Assembly (NCBI GenBank): GCA_002347685.1
Contig: DDWS01000056.1
Coordinates: forward strand, 65,041 to 129,040
DNA length: 64,000 bases
Reading direction: 5' to 3'
Source of the DNA: Syntrophaceae bacterium UBA2280
Lineage (GTDB): Bacteria; Desulfobacterota; Syntrophia; Syntrophales; Smithellaceae
Of the stretch, positions 43,861 to 52,786 are shown one piece after another. How positions within the stretch are numbered: position 1 is the stretch's first letter; every line of letters starts with the position of its first letter. Below the pieces are notes generated by a model that was given only the letters and a program-made list of their open reading frames with translations, did not search any database and had not been told where the DNA came from. A program made the position numbers and the translations under genes.

Positions 43861-44283
43861 TTATTTAGCTGTTTTTTTTCGCGGGACATTTACTTTTTTC
43901 ACCGGTTGTCTGACTCTTACAGCTTTCTTTGCTGCGACGACCTTATTTTTTTTCGGGCTGGAACTTTTTTTAACCGGAGCCTTTTTTTCAGCCGCGGCAC
44001 GCAAGGGCAAAGACGTCAGATCCCCCGCATTTAAAAGATAGGATTCCATCGTCTCAAACCGTCTGTCCACATCCTCTTTAAATGCATCCAGTCCATTTTT
44101 ATAGGCAACCAGCCAATCCTCGATGGCTTTTTTACCTTCTCCGGGAAAAATCAAAGACTTCTCCCAGTAGGCACGCACCATTTTCTCAGTATGCTCCCGG
44201 ACCGTGATCAGGACGCTAAAGCTCTCATCGAACGCCTTTTTGTTGAAATCAAGAATTTGTTTCATCATCGCTGTCGAGGGCAT
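43861..44283 (-). CDS. Phasin with Lys-rich C-terminal tail
   Basis: 140-aa phasin: N-terminal helical part (MKQILDFNKKAFDESFSVLITVREHTEKMV, residues about 7-37, then WLVAYKNGLDAFKEDVDRRFETMESY), then about 45 residues rich in Lys, Arg, Pro and Ala (AEKKAPVKKSSSPKKNKVV, later VRQPVKKVNVPRKKTAK). The tail resembles PhaF/histone-H1-like tails that bind DNA and help place granules on the nucleoid. It sits between two ordinary phasins. Together with the tailed PhaC this suggests active granule-DNA association. Confidence 0.85.
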   Translation of the reverse strand: MPSTAMMKQILDFNKKAFDESFSVLITVREHTEKMVRAYWEKSLIFPGEGKKAIEDWLVAYKNGLDAFKEDVDRRFETMESYLLNAGDLTSLPLRAAAEKKAPVKKSSSPKKNKVVAAKKAVRVRQPVKKVNVPRKKTAK

Positions 44284-44306
44284 GGCTATCCACCTTCTTT
44301 CAGTCG

Positions 44307-44603
44307 TTAGTTGTGGGCTTTTGATTTTGTTTTGATCGTTTCAATCCCGGACATGAAATACTCTTCCATTTTGGAATAATTCTGATCGATCGCATCTTTG
44401 ATATCCAGCGTACTCTTTTTGTACATGTTGGTCCATTCGTCGATCAGCGATCGGGTCTGAGCCGGAATCCAGGGTGCCTGCCTCATCACGGTATCAACCG
44501 CCTTGGAAGTTTGCTCCTGCAACATGAGCATAGAATTAAAACCGGTCTCAATCGCCGCTTTTTGGTAATCCAGCATTTGCTTTGCCATTGCTTTGTTTTC
44601 CAT
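44307..44603 (-). CDS. Phasin family protein (copy 3)
   Basis: 98-aa phasin and first gene of the phasin operon. MENKAMAKQMLDYQKAAIETGFNSMLMLQEQ and WTNMYKKSTLDIKDAIDQNYSKMEEYF match the other two. The longer upstream frame is not used: ATG 44603 has AGGAGT 8 bases upstream. A consensus sigma-70 promoter lies about 35 bases before the start. It may be strongly expressed, as is usual for phasins. Confidence 0.86.
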   Translation of the reverse strand: MENKAMAKQMLDYQKAAIETGFNSMLMLQEQTSKAVDTVMRQAPWIPAQTRSLIDEWTNMYKKSTLDIKDAIDQNYSKMEEYFMSGIETIKTKSKAHN

Positions 44604-44637
44604 AATAAATACTCCTTTCATTTGTTTTGTAGATCTA

Positions 44638-44666
44638 ATTATAAACACGTACCGTGAGTTTGTCAA
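44638..44666 (-). promoter_or_regulatory. Consensus sigma-70 promoter for the phasin operon
   Basis: On the minus strand: TTGACA (44666-44661), a 17-base spacer, and TATAAT (44643-44638). Both hexamers match the consensus exactly with ideal spacing, about 35 bases before the phasin ATG at 44603. It is a strong promoter by sequence and would need a repressor such as PhaR. Confidence 0.85.
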
Positions 44667-44676
44667 TGCCTCTTTG

Positions 44677-44687
44677 CTGCACTGCAA
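44677..44687. promoter_or_regulatory. Possible PhaR operator upstream of the phasin promoter
   Basis: CTGC-act-GCAA (44677-44687) differs by one base from CTGC-N3-GCAG, which I recall as the reported PhaR target in Paracoccus and Rhodobacter. It lies 11 bases beyond the -35 box of the phasin promoter. Assignment is tentative. Confidence 0.45.
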
Positions 44688-44792
44688 CATATTTATTCTC
44701 ATGGCAAAATAGGCTCGTATTTATTTATAGCTTATATATTAAGTACTTAGGCTTACAGAAATGCAGATTCCATCCGACTCGTCAATTTTATG

Positions 44793-44821
44793 TTGCATTA
44801 ATATCGTAATGTTGTCATAAT
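44793..44821 (+). promoter_or_regulatory. Predicted sigma-70 promoter of phaR
   Basis: TTGCAT (44793-44798), a 17-base spacer and CATAAT (44816-44821), about 30 bases before the phaR start. The region between it and the divergent phasin promoter is AT-rich. Confidence 0.55.
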
Positions 44822-44851
44822 GGGTCTACATGCTTGTCGAAGGGAATAAAT

Positions 44852-45334
44852 GTGAATATGGATACGTTATTATTAAAGAAATATACGAACCGACGCCTGT
44901 ACGATACGGAAAAGAGCGCCTATGTCACACTCGATGATATCACACAGACCGTCCGGGATGGAAGGCAGATCCAGGTCACGGACGCGAAAACCGGCGAGGA
45001 TGTCACCTCCGCGATCCTGACACAGATCGTTCTCGAAGAAGCCCGTAAAAAGAAATACTTACTCCCCCCTCCCCTCTTATATCTGATTATTCAATACGGC
45101 GAAAACGTCCTGACGGATTTCTTTGAAAAATATCTTGAGCAAACGATCCGTAATTACTTGTTGTTCCGCAACATGGCCGATGATCAGTTCAAAAAATGGC
45201 TCGAATACGGCGAAAATTATCCAAAGATGAATTCTTTACCGCTGGGCGGCCTGTCGGCCTTTCAATCCGTGTTTGACGTGTTTAACCCCGAAGCTGATGA
45301 CCCGAAAAGCCAGGAAGGCAAAAAAAAGAAATAA
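44852..45334 (+). CDS. phaR: PHA synthesis repressor PhaR
   Basis: About 160-aa DNA-binding regulator of PHA granule genes. The N-terminal domain KKYTNRRLYDTEKSAYVTLDDITQTVRDG is characteristic of PhaR, followed by DVTSAILTQIVLEE and a C-terminal helical accumulation-regulator part. PhaR binds DNA when granules are absent and leaves when it binds PHA. GTG 44852 is used: AAGGGA 6 bases upstream fits better than for ATG 44858. It is divergent from the phasin operon it likely controls. Confidence 0.9.
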   Translation: MNMDTLLLKKYTNRRLYDTEKSAYVTLDDITQTVRDGRQIQVTDAKTGEDVTSAILTQIVLEEARKKKYLLPPPLLYLIIQYGENVLTDFFEKYLEQTIRNYLLFRNMADDQFKKWLEYGENYPKMNSLPLGGLSAFQSVFDVFNPEADDPKSQEGKKKK

Positions 45335-45376
45335 ATCCAACCTCTGTTTGGGAAACTCGGGAAAAAATCTTTTGGA

Positions 45377-47056
45377 CTAATCCGCCGGGTGGAGCGTGTC
45401 CGGAGGCAAACCCGGCTCTGCGGCTCCATCCCCGCCAAGGTAGTTGGCGACCCGCCAGACATGATATCCCACGCGATCCTGCCAGCGAATCGCGTCAAGC
45501 GTCTGCAGCGCCATCATCGGCGCACCCCCCCCGACAGTCTGTTTAATTACAGACGGCCTGGCCCGCCTGTGCAACTGTGTAAGTTCCAACGACATCGCTT
45601 CCACCTCTGCCAGCCACTCGCCGGATTCAGCGGATACGTCGGCCGTTGCCTGAACCTGCAGACCTTGTTCGGCTCTGTGCAGAATACGCAATGTCATTTG
45701 CAGTGTCCGGGACAAACGGGGATCGGACGCGGGTACCCTTTGCAAAACGGCCGGCGGCGTCAGATAATCCCGCAGACGCGCCAGATGATCCAAGGCGTGC
45801 ATCTGCGCGATGCGCGCCTGCGACAAAGGCGGCACGTCGGCCAGGGGCGGAATTTTTGCAAAAAAATCGCTGATCGCGTTTAAGGCCTGCTTAAGTTCCA
45901 TGACGTCGGCCCCGCCGTTTGGATTGGGCGTCGACTCCAGACGTTGACGAATGATGCGGAACATCCCCGCCGCCGTTTCGCAAAGCGCCCGGCGCGTCGC
46001 TTCGAGCGCAACCGCCGGCACATTCAATACCGTCGGATCCAGATGCCGGGTCAGCGCCGGACCTTTGTCAGGCAGCAAACGTTCAATCCAGCGCGAGAAC
46101 CTCCCGGCTTGCGGCAGGAAAATCATCACACCCAGCGCGATAAACAAAGTATGAAACGCGGCGAGGCTGATGGCACCCGCATCCAAACCGAGATACACCT
46201 GCGCCCACTGAATGACGCGCAGAAAAAAAGGCAGCAGTAAAACAGCAATCAGACCGGTTGCGAGGTTAAACACAATATGCGCCAGAGCCGTTCGCCTGGT
46301 GGAAACACTCGCGCCGATGGCCGCCATCGCTCCGGTCACCGTCGTGCCAATGGCCGCGCCGATCACCAGGAGCGCTGCCTGCTCGAAATTAATGGACTGG
46401 GTGTATAAAGCGGTCAGCGTGGTCGCCACCGCCGCGCTGGAGGACTGCATCACTACCGTCATGGCCAGACCAATGCCCATGATCACCAGATGGGCAATCA
46501 GGCCGGTGGATGGCAGATCGCCTAAATGAAACAAGCCGGACAGCCCTTCCATGCCGGTTTGCAAATGCTGAATCCCGACAAAGATCAAACCGAATCCCGC
46601 CAGGGAAAGCCCCACCGACTTCCAGCGGCCGGGCCCCAGAAGCTTCATCAGCGCGCCTGCCCCGATCAGCGGCAGGGCGTAATAACCGAGGTTAACTTTG
46701 AGCCCTAAAACAGACACGATCCAGCCGGTACTGGTCGTGCCGAGGCTTGCGCCGATCACAACGCCGACGGCCTGCGGGAAGGTCAGAAGCCCGGCGCTTA
46801 CAAACCCGATCACCGTCACGGTGGTCGCGCTCGACGACTGCACCAGGGCAGTGACCAGCGCGCCGGACACGAAAGCCTTCGACGGCCTGCCGGTAAACCG
46901 CACCAGCGCCTGGCGCAATGCGTCACCCGCATAGGCCTTCAGGCCATCGGTCAACAAGGACATGCCCAGAAGAAACAGTCCGATTCCGCCAATGAGGTAG
47001 AAAAACGTTCCGGCCATCAAAATAGGCTGCGATTCCCTTCCAATTTTCATCACCAT
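45377..47056 (-). CDS. Na/Pi cotransporter family protein (copy 1)
   Basis: Up to 559-aa inner-membrane transporter. Two repeats of the Na/Pi-cotransport core are visible: VTALVQSSSATTVTVIGFVSAGLL and VVMQSSSAAVATTLTALYTQSINFEQA, each with the QSSSA signature. Membrane segments fill about residues 14-345; the remaining C-terminal 200 residues are cytosolic, helical and PhoU-like in position. The start is uncertain: the frame opens at 47056, but the homology begins near M14 at 47017. Substrate by family is phosphate with sodium, unproven here. Confidence 0.88.
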   Translation of the reverse strand: MVMKIGRESQPILMAGTFFYLIGGIGLFLLGMSLLTDGLKAYAGDALRQALVRFTGRPSKAFVSGALVTALVQSSSATTVTVIGFVSAGLLTFPQAVGVVIGASLGTTSTGWIVSVLGLKVNLGYYALPLIGAGALMKLLGPGRWKSVGLSLAGFGLIFVGIQHLQTGMEGLSGLFHLGDLPSTGLIAHLVIMGIGLAMTVVMQSSSAAVATTLTALYTQSINFEQAALLVIGAAIGTTVTGAMAAIGASVSTRRTALAHIVFNLATGLIAVLLLPFFLRVIQWAQVYLGLDAGAISLAAFHTLFIALGVMIFLPQAGRFSRWIERLLPDKGPALTRHLDPTVLNVPAVALEATRRALCETAAGMFRIIRQRLESTPNPNGGADVMELKQALNAISDFFAKIPPLADVPPLSQARIAQMHALDHLARLRDYLTPPAVLQRVPASDPRLSRTLQMTLRILHRAEQGLQVQATADVSAESGEWLAEVEAMSLELTQLHRRARPSVIKQTVGGGAPMMALQTLDAIRWQDRVGYHVWRVANYLGGDGAAEPGLPPDTLHPAD

Positions 47057-47186
47057 ACAATGACCAGCACCAGTTTGACAAACTTTTGTTTATCGTAGCG
47101 GACAAACGATGGTTGAACTTTGCCTTGACAATCCGCCTGCCATCTTTTAACATCCCAAAAACTTGGAAGGTCTTCACTTTTTAACC

Positions 47187-47597
47187 ATGTACTCGAAAAA
47201 AATTGTTATCCGCTACAATCCTGAAATTGTTCAACAGCCGGTCATTTATCTGCTTTCGCAAAAGCACAACCTTGTATTCAATATCCTCAAAGCCAGAATT
47301 TTCCCCCGACGTGAAGGCGTGATTGTCCTGGAATTGACCGGCCGGAAGGAAGATTTCGACAGGGGCATCCTTTATCTGAAAGAAATGGGGCTGAAAGTCG
47401 AGTCTCTTTCTAAAAGCGTCAATCAGAATATGGATAAATGCGTCCACTGCGGCGCCTGCACGGGATTCTGCCCGACCGGCGCGCTGGCTTTCGATAAAAC
47501 CACGCATAAAGTCGTGTTTGATCCTGAAACATGCAACGGCTGCGAGTTGTGCGTCTCCGCCTGCCCTATCCGCGCGATGGAAATTAACCTGATGTAA
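47187..47597 (+). CDS. NIL domain-4Fe-4S ferredoxin protein
   Basis: 136-aa protein: NIL domain in residues about 1-75 (KKIVIRYNPEIVQQPVIYLLS, then VLELTGRKEDFDRGILYLKE), followed by a 2[4Fe-4S] ferredoxin (KCVHCGACTGFCPTGALAF and TCNGCELCVSACPIRAMEI). In sulfate reducers and relatives, such proteins are associated with methionine or sulfur (homocysteine) metabolism. ATG 47187 is preferred over TTG 47163. It is followed by DUF1846 in 41 bases, its possible operon partner. Confidence 0.88.
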   Translation: MYSKKIVIRYNPEIVQQPVIYLLSQKHNLVFNILKARIFPRREGVIVLELTGRKEDFDRGILYLKEMGLKVESLSKSVNQNMDKCVHCGACTGFCPTGALAFDKTTHKVVFDPETCNGCELCVSACPIRAMEINLM

Positions 47598-47638
47598 TTC
47601 GAGCACCCCCTGCTTCAAGAAAGGCGCCTGCAATTCTC

Positions 47639-49159
47639 ATGAACACTAAGAACAGCGGATTCGACAACGAAAAATACATCGCGCAACAATCCGAAGCGAT
47701 CCTGAAGCGCGTCTTGCGATTCAACAACAAGCTCTACCTGGAATTCGGCGGCAAGCTGTTATACGACTACCACGCCTCACGGGTTCTGCCCGGATACGAC
47801 CCCAACGTTAAAATGCGGCTGATCAAGGAACTCAAAGACCGGGCCGATATTTTGCTTTGCATCTATGCGGGCGATATCGAACGAAAGAAAATCCGCGCGG
47901 ATTTCGGCATCACCTACGATTCGGATGCCATGAAGCTCATCGATGATCTGCGAGGCTGGAATATCAACGTGATGGGCGTCGTCATCACGCGTTTTGACAA
48001 TCAACCCTCGGCCGTTTTGTTTAAAAACAAGCTTAAACGCCGGGGCATCCGGGTCTTTACGCACCGCTTCACAAAGGGCTATCCGACCAACGTGGACATC
48101 ATTGTCAGTGACGAAGGCTACGGCGTGAACGAATATATTGCCACGGACAAACCCCTCGTGATCGTTACCGGCCCGGGACCGGGCAGCGGCAAACTGGCCA
48201 CGTGCCTGTCACAACTCTATCATGACTACAAAAGAGGCATCAAATCCGGCTATGCGAAATTCGAAACGTTTCCCATCTGGAACCTGCCACTTAAGCATCC
48301 GGTGAATGTCGCTTACGAAGCGGCCACCGCCGACATCCGCGACTTCAATCAGATCGATCCGTTTCACCTGGAGGCCTACGGGGAAGCCTGGGTCAATTAC
48401 AATCGGGATGTGGAGGTGTTCCCTGTCCTGAAGCGTATTTTGGAAAAAATCACGGGCGAGGCTTCATTTTATCAATCACCCACCGACATGGGCGTCAACC
48501 GCGCGGGATTCGCGATCACGGACGACAAGGTAACGCAGGAGGCGGCCAAGCAGGAGATTCTGCGACGTTATTTCCGCTACCGCTGCGAATATGCGATGGG
48601 ATTTACAGATAAGGAAACGGTTCAGCGCGTGGAATTGTTTTCCAATGATTTCAATCTGAAACCGGAAGACCGGCGGGTGGTCGCGCCGGCACGGCAGGCC
48701 GCAAGAGAGGCCATGGAAAAAGACCGGGGCAGCGAAGGGATTTTCTGCGGTGCGGCGATCGAACTTCAGGACGGAACGATCATTACCGGCAACAACTCGC
48801 CTTTGATGCACGCGGCATCGAGCGTGGTGATCCATGCGCTCAAGCATCTGGCTGATATCCCGGATAAGATCAAACTGCTGCCGTCCACCATCACGGATTC
48901 CATCCGGCGCCTCAAAACGGAAATCCTCAAAGAAAAGAATGTCAGCCTCGACATGGAAGAAGCGCTCATCGCACTCGCCATCAGCGCCACCACCAATCCG
49001 GCGGCTGAACTGGCTTTGGAAAAATTAAGCCAACTGCGGAATTGCGAAGTTCACATGACCCATATTCCCACACCCGGCGATGAAACGGGGCTGAGGCGCA
49101 TGGGGGTTAATCTGACAAGTGATGCGAATTTTTCCAGCAATGACCTGTTTATCACCTGA
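47639..49159 (+). CDS. DUF1846 family protein
   Basis: 506-aa protein. DUF1846 signatures: NNKLYLEFGGKLLYDYHASRVLPGYDPNVK near residue 28, ILLCIYAGDIERKKIRADFGITYD, VTGPGPGSGKLATCLSQLYHD (P-loop-like), FQNLPLKHPVNVAYEAATADI, and the C-terminal GNNSPLMHAASSVVIHALKHLADIPDKIKLL. Function in the family is not established. It has a weak ribosome site and lies in the same direction as NIL-ferredoxin. Confidence 0.9.
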   Translation: MNTKNSGFDNEKYIAQQSEAILKRVLRFNNKLYLEFGGKLLYDYHASRVLPGYDPNVKMRLIKELKDRADILLCIYAGDIERKKIRADFGITYDSDAMKLIDDLRGWNINVMGVVITRFDNQPSAVLFKNKLKRRGIRVFTHRFTKGYPTNVDIIVSDEGYGVNEYIATDKPLVIVTGPGPGSGKLATCLSQLYHDYKRGIKSGYAKFETFPIWNLPLKHPVNVAYEAATADIRDFNQIDPFHLEAYGEAWVNYNRDVEVFPVLKRILEKITGEASFYQSPTDMGVNRAGFAITDDKVTQEAAKQEILRRYFRYRCEYAMGFTDKETVQRVELFSNDFNLKPEDRRVVAPARQAAREAMEKDRGSEGIFCGAAIELQDGTIITGNNSPLMHAASSVVIHALKHLADIPDKIKLLPSTITDSIRRLKTEILKEKNVSLDMEEALIALAISATTNPAAELALEKLSQLRNCEVHMTHIPTPGDETGLRRMGVNLTSDANFSSNDLFIT

Positions 49160-49162
49160 CGG

Positions 49163-49513
49163 TCACTTGCCGACGCTTTCCTTGGAGGCATCCAGCATCC
49201 GGTTGATATCGCCGGGAACCTTTTTGCCTTTGTTGAAAAGATCCTTCGTGTCTTCCCAGAAATTGCCGAATTTTTCACCGATCTGCTCTCCTCCGGACTT
49301 CAGGGTTTCAACACCGTTTCGGATTTTATCAGGCGCCGATGCCGGATCCTTAAAAAGATAGATTCCTCCGGTAAGCATGATGAAAAAAACAATGATCACC
49401 GTGAATGTAATGAATTTTTTCAAAATGGAATATAGAATGAAAAGAACTACAAAAATCGCAAGCAATGTAACGACAGCCGGGTTTGCCGCAAAATAATTTG
49501 AAATGGCCTCCAT
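49163..49513 (-). CDS. Small membrane protein of unknown function
   Basis: 116-aa protein with two N-terminal membrane segments (about residues 12-31 and 34-54) and a polar C-terminus (DKIRNGVETLKSGGEQIGE, then FWEDTKDLFNKGKKVPGDIN). AAAGAAAGGGG upstream of ATG 49513 supports its expression. No family recognised. It overlaps nothing and is convergent with DUF1846 (gap 3 bases). Confidence 0.65.
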   Translation of the reverse strand: MEAISNYFAANPAVVTLLAIFVVLFILYSILKKFITFTVIIVFFIMLTGGIYLFKDPASAPDKIRNGVETLKSGGEQIGEKFGNFWEDTKDLFNKGKKVPGDINRMLDASKESVGK

Positions 49514-49658
49514 GAAGAAACGCCCCTTTCTTTTTTTAATGAGCGTATTTATCTTATTTTTATTTTAAAATCCATTGTTTGTTTACCTTGACAAAGGATG
49601 CGTTGCCGAATAGATAAAGCGTCGAAGCATTTGAATACATGGGGCATCCGTATCTGTC

Positions 49659-50990
49659 GTGGAAAAAATATCAGACCCGATCAAAGTCGGACTGGCCACA
49701 CTGGGCTGTAAGGTAAACCAGTGCGACTCGGCGGCCATATCCGAACAGCTGCAAGCCGGATATTTCCGGATGGTGCCTTTCGGCACCGCCGCAGATGTCT
49801 ATATCATCAATACCTGCACCGTCACGGCTTTCGCCGACAATCAGGCGCGTCAATTAATCCGCCGAGCAAGACGCGCCAATCCTCATGCCCGGATCGTCGT
49901 CACCGGTTGTCTGGCACAGACAAAACCCCACGAACTCGCCGGTATGGAAGGCGTCGAGCTGGTCATCGGCAATGACCAGAAACACACCATCGCCGCACGG
50001 CTGATGCACCCTGAGGACGATTCGCAAAAAATCTTCGCCGGTAATGTTTTTTGTCAGGAAACGTTTCTTTGTGACCCCGCCGCGCGCCTGAGGGGTCGGA
50101 CCCGCGCTTTTTTCAAAATTCAGGACGGGTGCGATTCTTTCTGCAGTTACTGTATTGTTCCGTTCGCCCGCGGGAAAAGCCGGAGTCTGGCTCAAACATC
50201 CGTGCTGGAGGGCGCGCAAAGCTATGCTAAACAGGAATATCGCGAAATCGTCCTCACAGGAATTCACCTGGGCTATTACGGTCAGGATCTTGAGCCTAAA
50301 ACAAGCCTGCCCTCGATACTCACAACCGTGCTGGAGATGCATCCGGATGTGAGGTTTCGGCTCAGCTCCATCGAACCCCATGAAATATCAGACGAACTGC
50401 TCGCTCTTTTCAGGCGGCATCAAAACCTCTGCCCTCACCTGCACATCCCCCTGCAAAGCGGGGATGACAGGATTCTGGCTGCGATGAAACGCCGCTACGA
50501 CGCGGTGTTTTACCGTTCGCTCATCGAAAAAGTCTCTGATTTCGTGCCGGATATCGCCATCGGCGTGGATGTCTTGGTCGGCTTCCCCGGTGAAAACAGC
50601 GAGGCTTTTGACCACACCTTCCAACTGCTGATGGATTTACCTGTTGCATATCTGCACGTTTTCCCGTATTCAGAAAGACCGATGACGGAGGCGTTGAACC
50701 TAAAGCCCAAAGTACCGGAAAAAATGAAAAAAGAACGGGCTGCGATCCTGCGCAACCTGGGTGTGAAAAAGCGGGAGGCATTTTCCCGCCGCTTTCTCGG
50801 GAAAATGCTTCCCGTACTGGTGGAACATTCCCCGGATAAGAAAACAGGCATGGCCAAGGGCTTCTCGCATAACTATCTGCCGGTGATCCTCGAAAGGTCA
50901 GACATGCGCTTGGCCAATCGGATTGTCATGGTGAAGGCCGAAACGTTTCAGGAAGGCAAACTCTACGGCAGGACAGTCCATGAATCGTAA
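49659..50990 (+). CDS. mtaB: tRNA t(6)A37 methylthiotransferase MtaB
   Basis: 443-aa radical SAM methylthiotransferase. UPF0004 domain with GLATLGCKVNQCDSAAI and TVTAFADNQARQLIRRARR, its Cys ligands, and the radical SAM motif DGCDSFCSYCIVPFARGKSRS; a TRAM-like C-terminus. It adds a methylthio group to t6A at tRNA position 37. GTG start at 49659 keeps the full N-terminus. It overlaps rnc by 11 bases, so the two are translated together. Confidence 0.94.
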   Translation: MEKISDPIKVGLATLGCKVNQCDSAAISEQLQAGYFRMVPFGTAADVYIINTCTVTAFADNQARQLIRRARRANPHARIVVTGCLAQTKPHELAGMEGVELVIGNDQKHTIAARLMHPEDDSQKIFAGNVFCQETFLCDPAARLRGRTRAFFKIQDGCDSFCSYCIVPFARGKSRSLAQTSVLEGAQSYAKQEYREIVLTGIHLGYYGQDLEPKTSLPSILTTVLEMHPDVRFRLSSIEPHEISDELLALFRRHQNLCPHLHIPLQSGDDRILAAMKRRYDAVFYRSLIEKVSDFVPDIAIGVDVLVGFPGENSEAFDHTFQLLMDLPVAYLHVFPYSERPMTEALNLKPKVPEKMKKERAAILRNLGVKKREAFSRRFLGKMLPVLVEHSPDKKTGMAKGFSHNYLPVILERSDMRLANRIVMVKAETFQEGKLYGRTVHES

Positions 50991-51702
50991 GCGCATCGCC
51001 ATACTCAAACCACTGGAAGAAAGACTGGGATACACCTTTCAACAGATTGATTTTCTTTCCACCGCGCTTACCCATCGTTCATACGTGAACGAAAATCCAC
51101 AGTTGGATTTGTCAGACAATGAAAGGCTGGAATTTCTGGGAGATGCGGTCCTGGGACTTTGCGTAAGCGACCTGCTGATCAGGAAATATCCTGATTTCGA
51201 TGAAGGAACCCTGTCAAAGTTCCGTGCGCTCATGGTCAATGAAAAGCCACTGGCGCAACTGGCCACACAGATGCGGCTGGGCGAATATCTGCTTTTGGGG
51301 CACGGCGAAGAAACTTCGGGGGGGCGGCAGAAAGAATCGCTGCTGGCCAACGCACTCGAGGCGGTGATCGCGGCGGTTTACCTCGATGCCGGTTTCGCCA
51401 AAACGAGAACGTTCGTCAGGAAGCTGATGACCCCCCTGCTTAACGATGCTGTTTTGACGGCGCAGAGTTTTGATTATAAAACCGCTCTGCAGGAGTATTG
51501 CCAGAAAAAATTCAAGTCTGCACCGACCTACACGCTTCTTGACGTCAGCGGTCCGGATCACGCAAGGGACTTCACGATGGAAGTCTCACTAAACGGTGCG
51601 TTTCAGCAAACCGGCACCGGACGCAGCAAAAAGGAAGCCCAGAAACAAGCGGCCCAAAAAGCCATGGAGATATTGCTTCATGAAGAGAACAACGGATCAT
51701 AA
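50980..51702 (+). CDS. rnc: Ribonuclease III
   Basis: 240-aa RNase III. Catalytic core NERLEFLGDAVLGLCVSDLL (Asp/Glu residues at about 44-54), then the later ANALEAVIAAVYLDAGF carrying the second acidic pair, and the C-terminal dsRBD with KTALQEYCQKKFKSAPTY and GRSKKEAQKQAAQKAMEIL. Processes rRNA precursors and other double-stranded RNAs. It overlaps mtaB and the following radical SAM gene by short stretches. Confidence 0.96.
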   Translation: MNRKRIAILKPLEERLGYTFQQIDFLSTALTHRSYVNENPQLDLSDNERLEFLGDAVLGLCVSDLLIRKYPDFDEGTLSKFRALMVNEKPLAQLATQMRLGEYLLLGHGEETSGGRQKESLLANALEAVIAAVYLDAGFAKTRTFVRKLMTPLLNDAVLTAQSFDYKTALQEYCQKKFKSAPTYTLLDVSGPDHARDFTMEVSLNGAFQQTGTGRSKKEAQKQAAQKAMEILLHEENNGS

Positions 51703-52768
51703 TGTTATGCAAAAAGCTCTTGTCATTCCCATCTTCATCATGAACAGGGGCTGTCCGGAAAAATGCACCTACTGCAATGAAAAGATCGCGGCCGGCGACT
51801 ATCCTCAGATTATTTCGAAAGATTTGTTTAACGCCGAGGTTGAATCCTATCTGCGCTGGAACAAAGACAAACTGCGCAGCGCTCAAATCGCTTTTTACGG
51901 AGGCAGCTTCACCGGCCTGGACACCGCCTATCAAAACCATCTGTTGGCCTGGGCCGGCGACTATATCCGACGCGGCCTTGTAGAGTCCATCCGCATCTCC
52001 ACCCGGCCGGACCTCATCGATGAAGACACGCTGGTTTTTCTAAAGAAACATGGCATCAAGACCGTCGAAATCGGCGCCCAGTCCTTCGAGGACAGCGTCT
52101 TGAAATCCGTCAACAGAAGCCACGACGCGGCGACCATAACGAAAGCCGTTTTGCTGCTCAAGTCGCACGGTTTTCAAACCGGCCTGCACCTGATGGCCGG
52201 CCTTCCGGGGGACAACCGCGAAGGTTTTATCCGCTCACTGGCACGCACCGTTGAACTCAAACCGGACATGGCCCGGATTCATCCTGTGCTTGTTTTCAAC
52301 CATACCCCGCTGGCCGATGAATACCGCCAGGGCCGTTATCAGCCTCTGGGCCTGACCGAAGCGGTGGATTTATGCGTACTGGCGTGGGAAATGCTCACGC
52401 CCGCGGGTATTTCGATTATCCGTCTGGGCCTGCAGACGACACCGGAAATGAGCAGGGCCGGTGCCGTGCTGGCGGGTCCGATGCATCCGGCTTTCGGCAG
52501 TCTGGTACATTGCGCGCTTTATTATCAATACACGATCAAACTGCTCGAGGGCGTCGAGCAAAACGTCCGTCAATTGCGTTTTGATATTTCCGAACAGGAA
52601 TCCTCCCATTTCCGCGGCCAAAGAAGCGAAAACATTGCCCGGCTGAAAGAACGTTATCCGAACGCGCAGATCCTTATCGACACGACACCCGCGACCGCAC
52701 GCGGCCGCATATCCGTTCAAACCGACACAGGGGAATCCCTGTCCGTGTCGATTCCGGGCATGAACTGA
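51680..52768 (+). CDS. Elongator protein 3-like radical SAM protein (COG1243-type)
   Basis: About 362-aa radical SAM protein with IFIMNRGCPEKCTYCNEKIA (CxxxCxxC), FYGGSFTGLDTAYQNHLL, RISTRPDLIDEDTLVFLKKHGIKTVEIGAQSFEDSVL, and GLHLMAGLPGDNREGF. It is the bacterial group related to the Elp3 radical SAM domain but lacks an acetyltransferase domain. Function is not established. ATG 51680 is preferred (GGAGA 9 bases upstream) although M at 51707 is possible; the first overlaps rnc by 23 bases. Confidence 0.82.
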   Translation: MKRTTDHNVMQKALVIPIFIMNRGCPEKCTYCNEKIAAGDYPQIISKDLFNAEVESYLRWNKDKLRSAQIAFYGGSFTGLDTAYQNHLLAWAGDYIRRGLVESIRISTRPDLIDEDTLVFLKKHGIKTVEIGAQSFEDSVLKSVNRSHDAATITKAVLLLKSHGFQTGLHLMAGLPGDNREGFIRSLARTVELKPDMARIHPVLVFNHTPLADEYRQGRYQPLGLTEAVDLCVLAWEMLTPAGISIIRLGLQTTPEMSRAGAVLAGPMHPAFGSLVHCALYYQYTIKLLEGVEQNVRQLRFDISEQESSHFRGQRSENIARLKERYPNAQILIDTTPATARGRISVQTDTGESLSVSIPGMN

Positions 52769-52786
52769 CCCAAAGGAGTTTATATT

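Noticed and set aside
45389..45883. 164-codon plus-strand frame antisense to the Na/Pi cotransporter
   Set aside because: It is a high-GC shadow frame of the transporter gene, with no ribosome site and no family.
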